Origin: a virus | Reading direction: 5' to 3' (one strand) | DNA length: 61,171 nucleotides | Virus record (IMG/VR): IMGVR_UViG_3300032753_002656 | Coordinates: 1 to 61,171 of that record | Shown: positions 39,529 through 48,064 of the stretch, piece after piece | How the letters are laid out: every line of letters starts with the position of its first letter | Numbering within the stretch: the stretch's first letter is position 1 | Notes under the pieces: generated by a model | What the model was told of the DNA's origin: nothing | Databases searched by the model: none | The model's input: the letters and a program-made list of their open reading frames with translations, nothing else | Translations under genes and position numbers: made by a program

Positions 39529-40919
39529 TATTGGAATTCTGTTTTTACAACACTATTAATAATATAACTAGTTTTCTTAACCATTTCTGGCCCTAAGGAG
39601 TTAACTATACAATTATAGTCATAAAGATGTCGGGTATCATGATATATTCCAACCCCTATAGTTACAAAACCATCTCTTCTACATTTTTCTACTATTCTTT
39701 TTAAGTTATCTACATCCCTTTTACTGCCATAAGAATTTCCACAAGGCTCTCCGTCAGAAAGAACTATAAAAATAATGTTATCCTCTGTGTATTCACGAAC
39801 CTTCTCATAAATAGCTTCAATAACAGGTCCATCATAATTTTCACTCTTAGCCCTCATTGTTTCAATAGAATCATTGAAATTGTCATGATATGGATCCTTA
39901 TAGACATAGATCACTGGATGGTATCCACCGCTATGGCCGTAAACACTTAACTTATTTTTAGGTAAAATTTCGCTGAAAGCCAAATACATAGTTTTCACAA
40001 CATCAATTGCACATTTCATTTTTCCTCCCATACTACCAGATTCATCAACAAGTATAACTACACTGAAAGGCTTTGTTGTTTGATTTGGTTCAACCTTATA
40101 ATAAATATTAAGGTTCCCTGCAATAACTTCTCCGACCTTCCGTTGGTCAAATTTACCAGCTCTTAATGAATTTAAACGGTCTATACTAGGATCGAAATTA
40201 ATATCTAATAATTGAACTAATGTTTTTGCATTCCTTTCTTGTTCTGCTGTAAATGGTTTTATTGAAGGGGATCCCTTAGGATATTGCCAGGTAGTATTTC
40301 TTTTTAATTCCCCACTAATATTAGGTGCTTGTGGCTTTTCTCTTTTTTTAGTTTCTCCTAAAGTACCAGATAGAATTTTTTCTATTCTCCTCGTTAATTG
40401 TTCAGCAGTCTCTTTTTTAGGTTTAGATTTTTTACTATCCTTATCATTTTTATCCTCTCCCTCTTTTGGATCAGAATCACCCTCCCCATCACTACTTGTT
40501 GATTCCTCCTCTGGAGGGGGAATCTTAACCATTATATCAGTAGTTAAAATTGTTTCGGTGTAATGTAGGAATAAGGATCTATATTCTTTTTCCTGTCTAA
40601 TCAAGGTTTCCAAAACTGCTCTCTGTGAATCCTTGTTACAAACAGCAAATTTATCATCGCTAAATCCCCAAAAGCCTTTTCTTGTAACAATTTTTGGATC
40701 TTGTGAAAGAGCTTCTATTAATCCATATTCCTTCGATTTAACAAGAAAGATATCTATAAGCTTAGAACCTGTGTAATAACTCAGGTCCTTATGCTTATGG
40801 ATATCATATTCTACATCCATCCCAGTATGAACGTCTGGATGGTCTATAATTAAACCCTTATATCCTCCATAGAAGGATGACTCCCATTTCGTGGAGCTAA
40901 AAATATTATCTTTCCTCAT
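39528..40919 (-). CDS. VWA-domain protein of a MoxR/VWA pair (copy 2)
   Basis: 463 residues. C-terminal VWA domain with MIDAS motif VDESGSMGG (D292-E-S-G-S296), later VLSDGEPCG for the third metal ligand. The N-terminal part (YYGGYKGLIIDHPDV-like start) is shared with 42138. An acidic Ser/Glu/Lys linker (about 136-175) separates them. The protein pairs with the AAA+ ATPase 40938-42110. Such CobS/CobT- or MoxR/VWA-like pairs act as remodelling or metal-insertion machines in bacteria; here the target is unknown. Confidence 0.85.
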   Translation of the reverse strand: MRKDNIFSSTKWESSFYGGYKGLIIDHPDVHTGMDVEYDIHKHKDLSYYTGSKLIDIFLVKSKEYGLIEALSQDPKIVTRKGFWGFSDDKFAVCNKDSQRAVLETLIRQEKEYRSLFLHYTETILTTDIMVKIPPPEEESTSSDGEGDSDPKEGEDKNDKDSKKSKPKKETAEQLTRRIEKILSGTLGETKKREKPQAPNISGELKRNTTWQYPKGSPSIKPFTAEQERNAKTLVQLLDINFDPSIDRLNSLRAGKFDQRKVGEVIAGNLNIYYKVEPNQTTKPFSVVILVDESGSMGGKMKCAIDVVKTMYLAFSEILPKNKLSVYGHSGGYHPVIYVYKDPYHDNFNDSIETMRAKSENYDGPVIEAIYEKVREYTEDNIIFIVLSDGEPCGNSYGSKRDVDNLKRIVEKCRRDGFVTIGVGIYHDTRHLYDYNCIVNSLGPEMVKKTSYIINSVVKTEFQ

Positions 40920-40937
40920 CTTATTGGGTTTAATTAA

Positions 40938-42110
40938 TTAAGCATCTTCGTCATCTTCATCATCTCCATAATCTTCATCATCTCCATAATCTTCATCAGG
41001 TTCAGGTATAGGAGAAATAACAGGGATAGATTTAGCACCCTTTGTAGATAAAATGGATTCAATAGATTTTAATCCTTCCTTCGAAGCTAATCCCTTACAT
41101 AAAGTGTAATATCCATCATAGATGGTAAATCCATCCTGTACAAGGGATGTAATAAGCTTCAAGTGACGGAAGCTTAATCCAAAGCTAATAGTAAATTCTT
41201 CGTTAGCTTTGTTGATTTTTTCATAGATGTCAACTATTACAGTAATATCAGTGAAAGCTACCCTTGGGTAAATGTATTTAAGGATCTTTTCAATTTGATT
41301 CTTTTTTAAAGAATCCATTTCCAATAGCATAAATCTATCCAAAAGAGCTCTATCAATTTTAGACGTGCCTGAATATTGGCTACCAATATTTGCGGTGGCA
41401 AAAAATACACAATTTGGATGAATAGCAATTGGGGCCGAATCATTGAATGCATATTCCATATTAAGCTCTCTTCTAAAATCTAAACATGGAAAGAGTAAGT
41501 TATTAGCTTGTAGGGATGCCCGGCTTAGCTCGTCCAATAAAACAATACCCGGTTTTTGTATTACTTCAGAAAATCTAGACTTAATGAATTTAGAAACTGT
41601 AACACCATCCTGGACTTGGATAGTATTCGTTCCAACTAAACCCATAATTGGATCTGTCATAGTACCCATGTCAAAAATTGTTAATGGAATCCCCAAATGT
41701 TTAGCCATATGGTAAACTAATTCGGTTTTACCAAATCCAGTTGGTCCTAATAGGAGTGTATTTTCCTTTTTAAGAATGTTCCTCCTTAGAATTTGATAAG
41801 TACCTTTATGGATTTTAAAAAATCCATCCAAAGTAATAAATCCATCAGTATCTGCAGTTGGGGTTTTTTCTCTTCCAACTAAGACCTCCGCTTTTTTTCG
41901 TTTAGTCGTCTTAGTTTTACTAACTGCTGGTGCGGGAATGCTATTCAGATCACGGTCAACCCAGGCAACAACTGATTTTGGAGTAGGAGTACCCTTTTTT
42001 GCAGAGGGGGGAGCTACTTTTTTTACAGTTGTTGGTGCTGGAGCAGCCTTCTTGGTAGCGGGTACCGTCTTGACGGATTCCGCCCGTCTTGTTTTAATTA
42101 ATCTTGGCAT
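40938..42110 (-). CDS. MoxR/CobS-like AAA+ ATPase (copy 2)
   Basis: 390 residues. Low-complexity Lys/Ala/Pro N-terminus, then Walker A LLLGPTGFGKTEL, Walker B IVLLDELSRAS, an insert KSRFSEVIQKPG, sensor CVFFATANIGSQYSGT, and DRFMLLEMD. The ATPase core is nearly identical to the 43812 gene. A strongly acidic C-terminus (repeated D-E-D-Y-G-D) follows. Works with the VWA protein next to it (inference from the usual pairing). Confidence 0.9.
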   Translation of the reverse strand: MPRLIKTRRAESVKTVPATKKAAPAPTTVKKVAPPSAKKGTPTPKSVVAWVDRDLNSIPAPAVSKTKTTKRKKAEVLVGREKTPTADTDGFITLDGFFKIHKGTYQILRRNILKKENTLLLGPTGFGKTELVYHMAKHLGIPLTIFDMGTMTDPIMGLVGTNTIQVQDGVTVSKFIKSRFSEVIQKPGIVLLDELSRASLQANNLLFPCLDFRRELNMEYAFNDSAPIAIHPNCVFFATANIGSQYSGTSKIDRALLDRFMLLEMDSLKKNQIEKILKYIYPRVAFTDITVIVDIYEKINKANEEFTISFGLSFRHLKLITSLVQDGFTIYDGYYTLCKGLASKEGLKSIESILSTKGAKSIPVISPIPEPDEDYGDDEDYGDDEDDEDA

Positions 42111-42137
42111 AGATAAGTTTATTTAAATGTTAACTTT

Positions 42138-43808
42138 TTATTGGAATTCTGTTTTGACAACCTTGTTGATAATATGGCTAGTTTTTTTAATCATCTCATC
42201 ACCAAGACTTTTAATTACACAGGAGTAATTATATAGATCAGGATCGTTGAAATGTAATATACCCAAACCAACTGTTACAAATCCATCTCTTCTGCATTTT
42301 TCTAAGACTTTTTTCATTGCAGATACAGCCTCTTCTCCACCATAACCGCTGCCACAAGGCTGCCCATCAGATAGAGTAATGAAGATAATATTATCATCAG
42401 TCATTCCCCTAACCTTATCATAAACTGCTTCTATAGCTGGCCCATCATAGTTAGAGTCACGGGCATCAATACTTTCGATCCTTTCTTCAAATCGTTGATT
42501 GTATTTGTCTTGATAAACAAATACTTCAGGTATTTCGTCGCCGCTGTGTCCGTAGACGTAAATTTTATCCTGTGGAAGTATTTCGGAGAAGGCTAGGTAT
42601 AGGGTTTTTAGAATGCTCTTACTATAATCTATTTTATAGTGCTCGCTCATACTACCTGACTCATCTTGTAGTATTACAACACTAAATGGCTTAGTTGTTT
42701 GGTTCTCTTCGTGTGTATAATACACATTCATATTACCAGGAATAACTTCAGCCACCTTTCGGGGATCTAATTTGCCCATTCTTAGTGAATTAATTCTATC
42801 AGTCGCAGGATCAAAGTTGATGTCTAAGAGTTTTACAAGCCTATTAGCAAAAGCATACTCATTATCGCTAAACTTGCATTTTACTCGATCCCTCGGATGT
42901 ATGAATTTGGTATTTTTAACTAAATTACCGTTCAGATGATGACTAACGATTTCTCTTTTCTTGATATCCCCTAAGAAAGCTCTAAGATCTCCACGGGCCC
43001 TTTTAATTTCTTCGGTCCTATTAGAAATCTTATTATTTAACTTCCCCTCCATACGTTCAGGATTTCTAGTACCATCATCCTCCGCTTCACCCTCGGTTTC
43101 TTCTCCATCTTCGTCACCATCCTCATCTCCGGAACCCCCCGAACCTTGGCTCTCCTCCTTTTCTTTCTCTTCTTTGTCATTTTCACCAGAACCGCCAGAA
43201 CTATTTTCTGTCTGCTCCTCTCCTTCCTCATTGCCCTTCTCCTTTTTCTGTTTACCAGATTCACCCTTTTCACTTTGTTCGTCATCATTCTTCTCTCCCT
43301 CTTGTTCTCCAGTACCAGATCCCATTGGGGGTGGTTTAGGAGAACTCGGGGGAGGAAGAGGAATACTGATTTCTGCAGTTTTTATTACTTTAGCATAGTT
43401 GATAAAAAGAGCTTTATGTTCAGGTGATAATTCACAAATTTCGTCAAAGACTTGCTCTAAGGATTTTTTTGTTACCATCAATACCTCTTTCTTCATCCAA
43501 AAAGAAGATATTTCCGTAACTTGAGCATTATTTGCTAATCTATCAAAAAAATTAAACTCCTTTACTTTTAGAAGAAAAATCTTCATTAGCTTATCCCCGG
43601 TCCACCAGCTTAAACCCATGGAATCTTTTACTTTTACGTCCAACTGATACGATACCTGAACTTCCGGATGATCGGTAATCAAATTATAGTAGCCCCCATA
43701 ATAGGAGGTTTCCCACTTGGAGCTACTATAATAATTTGGTGTAGTTGGCGCATAGAACTTTTTAACTTTGTTTGGCTCATAGAACCTTTTAACTTTGTTT
43801 TTGTCCAT
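42138..43808 (-). CDS. VWA-domain protein of a MoxR/VWA pair (copy 1, with long acidic linker)
   Basis: 556 residues. The N-terminal SSKWETSYYGGYYNLITDHPE region matches copy 2. Residues about 150-260 are an extremely Glu/Gly/Ser/Asp-rich linker. VWA core: QDESGSMSE (MIDAS D382-E-S-G-S386), ITLSDGQPCG, and NYDGPAIEAVYD. The C-terminus IINKVVKTEFQ is the same as in copy 2 (IINSVVKTEFQ), which confirms duplication of the whole gene. Near-identical N-terminal KVKxFY repeats occur twice (residues 5-9 and 14-18). Confidence 0.85.
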   Translation of the reverse strand: MDKNKVKRFYEPNKVKKFYAPTTPNYYSSSKWETSYYGGYYNLITDHPEVQVSYQLDVKVKDSMGLSWWTGDKLMKIFLLKVKEFNFFDRLANNAQVTEISSFWMKKEVLMVTKKSLEQVFDEICELSPEHKALFINYAKVIKTAEISIPLPPPSSPKPPPMGSGTGEQEGEKNDDEQSEKGESGKQKKEKGNEEGEEQTENSSGGSGENDKEEKEKEESQGSGGSGDEDGDEDGEETEGEAEDDGTRNPERMEGKLNNKISNRTEEIKRARGDLRAFLGDIKKREIVSHHLNGNLVKNTKFIHPRDRVKCKFSDNEYAFANRLVKLLDINFDPATDRINSLRMGKLDPRKVAEVIPGNMNVYYTHEENQTTKPFSVVILQDESGSMSEHYKIDYSKSILKTLYLAFSEILPQDKIYVYGHSGDEIPEVFVYQDKYNQRFEERIESIDARDSNYDGPAIEAVYDKVRGMTDDNIIFITLSDGQPCGSGYGGEEAVSAMKKVLEKCRRDGFVTVGLGILHFNDPDLYNYSCVIKSLGDEMIKKTSHIINKVVKTEFQ

Positions 43809-43811
43809 AAA

Positions 43812-44819
43812 TTATTTTTTGTGTGAGGAAAGAATTGAGTCTATTGATTTTAGGCCTTCTTTACCTGCTAGTCCCTTACACAAGGTGTAATAAGAATCAT
43901 AGATAGTAAATCCGTCCTGCACAAAAGAAGCTACTTCCCTTAAATGACGGAATGAAAGACCGAAGCTAATTGTGAAATCCTCATTAGCCTTGTTGATTTT
44001 TTCGTAAATAGAAACCATTGTGGAAATATCATCATCACTAACTGAAGGGTAAGTGTATTTGATAACTTCTTTTATCTGACCTGTTGCTAATGTATCCATT
44101 TCAATAAGGATAAAGCGATCAAGTAATGCACGGTCCATTTTATTTGTACCTGAATACTGACTACCTATATTAGCTGTTGCAAATATTACACATTCAGGAT
44201 GAAGCTTAATAGGTTCTGAATCATTGAATGCGTATTCCATGCTTAATTCACGCCTGAAGTCTAAGCATGGAAAAAGCAAGTTGTTAGCTTGTAGGGATGC
44301 ACGGCTTAGCTCGTCCAAAAGAATAATACCAGGCCTTTGTATAGCAGAAGAGAAACGGGATTTAATAAATTTAGAAACAGTAACACCATCTTCAACTTGA
44401 ATAGTATTAGTTCCTACAAGGCCCATAATCGGATCTGTCATAGTACCCATGTCAAAAATTGTTATAGGAACCCCCAAGTGCTCTGCCATATTGTGGACAA
44501 GCTCTGTTTTACCATAGCCAGTAGGCCCAAGGATTAACGTGTTCTTTTTCTTTTCTATGTTCCTACGAAGGATTTTATATGTCCCTTCATGGACCTTAAA
44601 AAATCCGTTCAAGGTAACAAATCCATTAGCATCTTTTCTTGGAACAGGAATTGTTTTTGCTTCTTTAACTGATGCTACTACGGATGCTACTGCAGCAGCC
44701 TTTGCAGTGGAGTCTTTTGCTCCCTCCGTTATTTGGAGATCCGCATCAATAAACATTTCCTCTTTGGATTTTACCGTGATACTTCCCGGTGACATTGGTG
44801 TTGCTGGTGTTGTTGACAT
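43812..44819 (-). CDS. MoxR/CobS-like AAA+ ATPase (copy 1)
   Basis: 335 residues. NTLILGPTGYGKTELVHNM (Walker A), IILLDELSRASLQ (Walker B), CVIFATANIGSQYSG (sensor 1), LDRFILIEMD. It shares TIFDMGTMTDPIMGLVGTN and GVTVSKFIKSRFS with copy 2. Lacks the acidic tail of copy 2. Gene order is ATPase-VWA-ATPase-VWA, so the pair was duplicated as a unit. Confidence 0.9.
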   Translation of the reverse strand: MSTTPATPMSPGSITVKSKEEMFIDADLQITEGAKDSTAKAAAVASVVASVKEAKTIPVPRKDANGFVTLNGFFKVHEGTYKILRRNIEKKKNTLILGPTGYGKTELVHNMAEHLGVPITIFDMGTMTDPIMGLVGTNTIQVEDGVTVSKFIKSRFSSAIQRPGIILLDELSRASLQANNLLFPCLDFRRELSMEYAFNDSEPIKLHPECVIFATANIGSQYSGTNKMDRALLDRFILIEMDTLATGQIKEVIKYTYPSVSDDDISTMVSIYEKINKANEDFTISFGLSFRHLREVASFVQDGFTIYDSYYTLCKGLAGKEGLKSIDSILSSHKK

Positions 44820-44861
44820 TGTTAATTTGTTTTGTTTGTTTATAAAAAATGAATTTGTTTG

Positions 44862-45179
44862 TTATTTCGAATCTATGATGTCCTGTGCTTCTGCTATAAG
44901 CTGGTTTTGTTCCATATACCGACGCAGTTGAACTAATTTTGCTTGTAATATCCAGCAATCTTCCTTGAGCTGCTCTGTTTCCCTTTCTTTATGTTGCTCT
45001 TTCTGAGCCTTTTTCATAGCTCTCTCCCTTTTGAATTCCTCTGGCGCTTTTTCAAGAACCATAGTTTCCATGAGCTCAGCTATGAGTTCTGCTGCTTGCC
45101 CCTGATGTGGCAATCCTTCAAGTCCTTTGATAAGCATATCAAAGTCTTCTTTCGTAAACTTAATGTCTTTTAGATCCAT
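44862..45179 (-). CDS. Coiled-coil protein, charged
   Basis: 105 residues. FTKEDFDMLIKGLEGLPHQG followed by an uninterrupted K/E/Q-rich helix (KRERAMKKAQKEQHKERETEQL). No catalytic motif. It precedes the MoxR/VWA block and may belong to it. Confidence 0.55.
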   Translation of the reverse strand: MDLKDIKFTKEDFDMLIKGLEGLPHQGQAAELIAELMETMVLEKAPEEFKRERAMKKAQKEQHKERETEQLKEDCWILQAKLVQLRRYMEQNQLIAEAQDIIDSK

Positions 45180-45187
45180 ATTGTTTG

Positions 45188-45373
45188 TTATTTAATTGTT
45201 TCAAATTTTGGGGTTTGTCCATTGTCATAAATAATGGTCATATAAAAATTACTTCCGGTGTATAAAAATTTTGCATCTATTACCACAAAAGTGGGATTTT
45301 TATCTTGCCATTCATCAACCTCTTTTTGTAGATCGTACATATCATGTCCCCTCAATAATTTTATCCTTTTCAT
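45188..45373 (-). CDS. Small protein of a three-gene family ending in T/Q-I-K (member 1)
   Basis: 61 residues. KRIKLLRGHDMYDLQKEVDEW, then KNPTFVVIDA, then a strand MTIIYDN and the end PKFETIK. Three adjacent genes share this layout. The C-terminal P-x-F-x-x-I-K resembles, but is not the same as, the F-x-R-I-K tail of the 4-8 kb array. Confidence 0.6.
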   Translation of the reverse strand: MKRIKLLRGHDMYDLQKEVDEWQDKNPTFVVIDAKFLYTGSNFYMTIIYDNGQTPKFETIK

Positions 45374-45376
45374 CTA

Positions 45377-45571
45377 TTATTTTATTTGGCTAAAACTAGG
45401 AAGTGTACCGTCATCATAAACTATAGTTGTTACGATATCCTCGATACCCTTGTTACTGGTAGAAGAATTTGCAGAGAGTACTTCAAATGTTGGATTTTCC
45501 TCCTGCCATTTAGCTATATCTTTTTCTATATAATACGCAAGATTCCCCGAAAACAATTTTACCCGTTTCAT
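45377..45571 (-). CDS. Small protein of the three-gene family (member 2)
   Basis: 64 residues. KRVKLFSGNLAYYIEKDIAKWQ, ENPTFEVLSAN, TTIVYDDG, tail PSFSQIK. Separated from member 1 by 3 nt. Function unknown. Confidence 0.6.
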   Translation of the reverse strand: MKRVKLFSGNLAYYIEKDIAKWQEENPTFEVLSANSSTSNKGIEDIVTTIVYDDGTLPSFSQIK

Positions 45572-45576
45572 ATTAA

Positions 45577-45801
45577 CTATTTAATTGTTCCGAAAGGTGG
45601 AGCTTCTATAGTGTAGACTACACTTAATAACGCTTCCTCTTTGGTAAGTGCTATTGAAGTGTTTTCAATAACAAAGGAAGGATTCTCTCTACACCACTTA
45701 TCCAACCTCTCCTGTATATCTTCTCGAACATTATAGATGCCTGGTTTTTTATTAGCACCACGGTCGTACATGTCCGATGCAAAAAGAATTACCTTCCTCA
45801 T
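45577..45801 (-). CDS. Small protein of the three-gene family (member 3)
   Basis: 74 residues from the ATG at 45801, where homology starts (MRKVILFASDMY); an upstream in-frame ATG at 45828 is less likely. Contains an insert (RGANKKPGIYNV), ENPSFVIENTS, and the tail PPFGTIK. Function unknown. Confidence 0.6.
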   Translation of the reverse strand: MRKVILFASDMYDRGANKKPGIYNVREDIQERLDKWCRENPSFVIENTSIALTKEEALLSVVYTIEAPPFGTIK

Positions 45802-45825
45802 TAGTTTAGTCTTTTCATATAATGA

Positions 45826-46023
45826 CAATATCTACATTCAACTAGAAATAAAATTTCGCTTAAAGCAAAAGGCCATATCAAAAGTCCAGAAGAAAGATCT
45901 AAAAGATCTAAATCCTTAAAAGGTCGTATTCCGTGGAATAAAGGAATAAAAAATTATAAAAATCTTACACAAATCGAGAAGATTTTACTTAAAAATTCCC
46001 ATATTCAACCTGAAAAACCTTAA
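45826..46023 (+). pseudogene. Fragment of a NUMOD3-containing homing endonuclease
   Basis: An open plus-strand frame of about 65 codons without a start codon reads KAKGHIKSPEERSKRSKS, then LKGRIPWNKGIKNY. This is the NUMOD3 pattern (H-x-S-x-E-x-x-x-K ... G-x-x-P-W-N-K-G) found in intact homing enzymes at 19095 and 53955. No nuclease domain remains. It overlaps the 3' end of the kinase/phosphatase gene on the other strand and the gap beside it, which suggests a decayed insertion. Confidence 0.6.
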
Positions 46024-46894
46024 TTCCCAGTTCTCTCCAAGTTCTTACTACTTGGTCCCTATCATCATATACTGCAATTATATTATATTTACCAAAAAGC
46101 ACATTTTCATAAATCTCCTTTTTTATCAAAGAATCCTTTCTATAATCATCCTTTGGCCTCATAAAAAGACCGTCATATTCTAATCCATAGAATTGTAACC
46201 ATTCTTCCGTCTTTGTTCTTGCAGATTCATCTCTTCCGGAGACAAAAATAACTTTATCTCCATTCTTTTTATGTAATTTGATTTGTCGTGCTATTACGAT
46301 ATCAATATCATCCTTATCTACTTGAAGCCAATCAAAAGGACCTCTTTTATTTGACATATGGGCAGTAGTACCATCAATATCAAAAATATAGGCATCGGGT
46401 AATTTAGGATCGAATATGGGCTCTTTGTAAATCTTAGCTCTTTTACTTATATGGGTGAAATTAAATGAAGCCAAAAGATTTTTGTAATCCTTGAACATTT
46501 TCTTTATAACAGCCTCACCCACCTTTTTTTCCCTTGCATTATCCCTCTCAATAGCCTTATCTATTGATATGTCAAATATTTGATACTCAACATCTGCTAC
46601 TTCCTCAACCATTTTAACAAGTTGCATTATGTAGCGGGATTTCAAATTGGTACTATCGATTATTACGTTTTGTTTGTATCTTAATGCGGTCAACACAGCA
46701 TCTCCTACCATCTCGGTTATCATATCCTCGATCTTAGGCTCGCATACTGGTGCATCTTTCGTCATAAATCGAAAGTCATCCCTATTGATTCTTGTCCAAT
46801 TTGGATTATTTTTAACATACGCCTTAGCCCATGTGGTTTTCCCGCTCGCAGGTATTCCCACTAGGAATTTAACCTTCAGTCCATCCTTTTTCAT
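45989..46894 (-). CDS. pseT: Polynucleotide 5'-kinase/3'-phosphatase (T4 PseT-like)
   Basis: 301 residues. Kinase domain with P-loop FLVGIPASGKTTWAKA (10-25) and INRDDFR. C-terminal HAD-type phosphatase with YIFDIDGTTAHM (FDIDGT 171-176), FVSGRDES, and KKEIYENVL. Prepares broken RNA or DNA ends (5'-P and 3'-OH) for ligation. With the RNA ligase at 53198 it would repair tRNAs cut by host anticodon nucleases, as T4 Pnkp and Rnl do. T4 naming is by domain similarity. Confidence 0.92.
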   Translation of the reverse strand: MKKDGLKVKFLVGIPASGKTTWAKAYVKNNPNWTRINRDDFRFMTKDAPVCEPKIEDMITEMVGDAVLTALRYKQNVIIDSTNLKSRYIMQLVKMVEEVADVEYQIFDISIDKAIERDNAREKKVGEAVIKKMFKDYKNLLASFNFTHISKRAKIYKEPIFDPKLPDAYIFDIDGTTAHMSNKRGPFDWLQVDKDDIDIVIARQIKLHKKNGDKVIFVSGRDESARTKTEEWLQFYGLEYDGLFMRPKDDYRKDSLIKKEIYENVLFGKYNIIAVYDDRDQVVRTWRELGIKVFQVEYGNF

Positions 46895-46924
46895 CTTTAA
46901 TTAGGGTTACTCCTTATTTGTTGT

Positions 46925-47266
46925 TTATACCAACCTATTTTTCCAATTAGCCTCTTCGGCATGGATTATTGTAACGATAGAATTGGTGCCGTACTCCCCT
47001 TTTGGTACCAGCGTTTTGAAAAAATTAAAATCATCTCGTGTAATAACTTTATCTATTACATCTTCATATTGCTCATTGAGGGATTTGGAAGAATCTAGAC
47101 CTGTCATCCAGTTATCCTTTTTGCCCTTTTTCTTAATTATCTCGATCATCTTATCAACAATCCTTCTTTGGTCCGAAACATTAAAATTACTTGTTTTTTC
47201 AAGAAGTGTGGATTTCTCTGCTATGTCTCCACCGTGTTTAGTTTCAATTTTAATTACGTAACCCAT
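46925..47266 (-). CDS. Hypothetical protein
   Basis: 113 residues. YVIKIETKHGGDIAEK start, helical middle, C-terminal strand YGTNSIVTIIHAEEANW. No domain recognised. Confidence 0.55.
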   Translation of the reverse strand: MGYVIKIETKHGGDIAEKSTLLEKTSNFNVSDQRRIVDKMIEIIKKKGKKDNWMTGLDSSKSLNEQYEDVIDKVITRDDFNFFKTLVPKGEYGTNSIVTIIHAEEANWKNRLV

Positions 47267-47283
47267 TGTTGTTTGTTTTATTG

Positions 47284-47583
47284 TTAAAATTTGTTGTTTG
47301 TTTGTTCTCTAAAAAATCTTTGATATTCTAATAATTGATCGTATGTTTCAATAGAATCATCTATAAGGTCCTCCAAATCTTCCTGGTCCGCTACCTTAAG
47401 TTTAAAATTTTCGATAAATCTTAGTATCTCTCCGCAATACATGCAAAGACTAAAATCACCTTCTTTAGGTTTCCTATCATCGTCAGCCGCAGATGTTGCT
47501 ACATCTAATTCATGTTTACATGCTGGACAATGTTGTAAATCATACGCAAATGAGTTACTCTTTGACTTGGCGCTATCTCCCAT
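47284..47583 (-). CDS. Zinc-ribbon protein
   Basis: 99 residues. CPACKHEL ... LCMYCGEILRF gives two CxxC knuckles (about residues 18-21 and 48-51), then an acidic helix (ADQEDLEDLIDDSIETYDQLL). Could bind DNA, RNA or a protein partner. No family recognised. Confidence 0.6.
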   Translation of the reverse strand: MGDSAKSKSNSFAYDLQHCPACKHELDVATSAADDDRKPKEGDFSLCMYCGEILRFIENFKLKVADQEDLEDLIDDSIETYDQLLEYQRFFREQTNNKF

Positions 47584-47623
47584 CGTATATAGTTTGACTC
47601 CCTAAAATTTTTTTTTGGAGTGT

Positions 47624-47833
47624 TTAAAAATCTTCGAAACTTTCCTTATAAAGGCTGTCTGACTCTTCATCAGCAAAAGTAAACCTGCCATCTTGTACTA
47701 CAAGCATTTTTACCTCTTCGAGCTTCTTAATAATCTCCTGCTTCTCATCTTGTATCTTTTTTGGAAGCACTGCAGTTTTTTCTGCTGCATCGATATAGGC
47801 TAATCGAATGATATTATTATTTTGGTCGCTCAT
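47624..47833 (-). CDS. Small acidic helical protein
   Basis: 69 residues. Helical DAAEKTAVLPKKIQDEKQEIIKK and an acidic C-terminus (FADEESDSLYKESFEDF). Read from the promoter at 47866. Not recognised. Confidence 0.5.
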   Translation of the reverse strand: MSDQNNNIIRLAYIDAAEKTAVLPKKIQDEKQEIIKKLEEVKMLVVQDGRFTFADEESDSLYKESFEDF

Positions 47834-47865
47834 ACTGATATTATTTACTCAATGAATTAATTTAT

Positions 47866-47888
47866 GTAAAAGTAATGAAAAATTTCAA
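47866..47888 (-). promoter_or_regulatory. Putative promoter with distal TTTAAC
   Basis: Minus-strand GAAAT, 7 nt, TACTTTTA; TTTAAC at 47907-47912, 20 nt before the pentamer. It would drive 47833 through the MoxR/VWA block. Confidence 0.5.
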
Positions 47889-48064
47889 AATAAAACAAAC
47901 TAAATTGTTAAAAAAGCGTTAAAGAGTTCTTTTGGGTTTTTTAGTGTATTCCTCACACAAAAATAGTAGAAAAGCTTGTTAAAGGGTTAGATAAACTCCA
48001 ATATTACATGGAAGACCCCAATACTTATACGCTTTCCTACTACTTAGTTATTTATTTCTATTCT

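Noticed and set aside
42961-43427. Plus-strand Ser/Pro-rich frames
   Set aside because: They are the antisense of the acidic Glu/Asp/Ser linker of the VWA protein; low-complexity coding sequence opens such frames.
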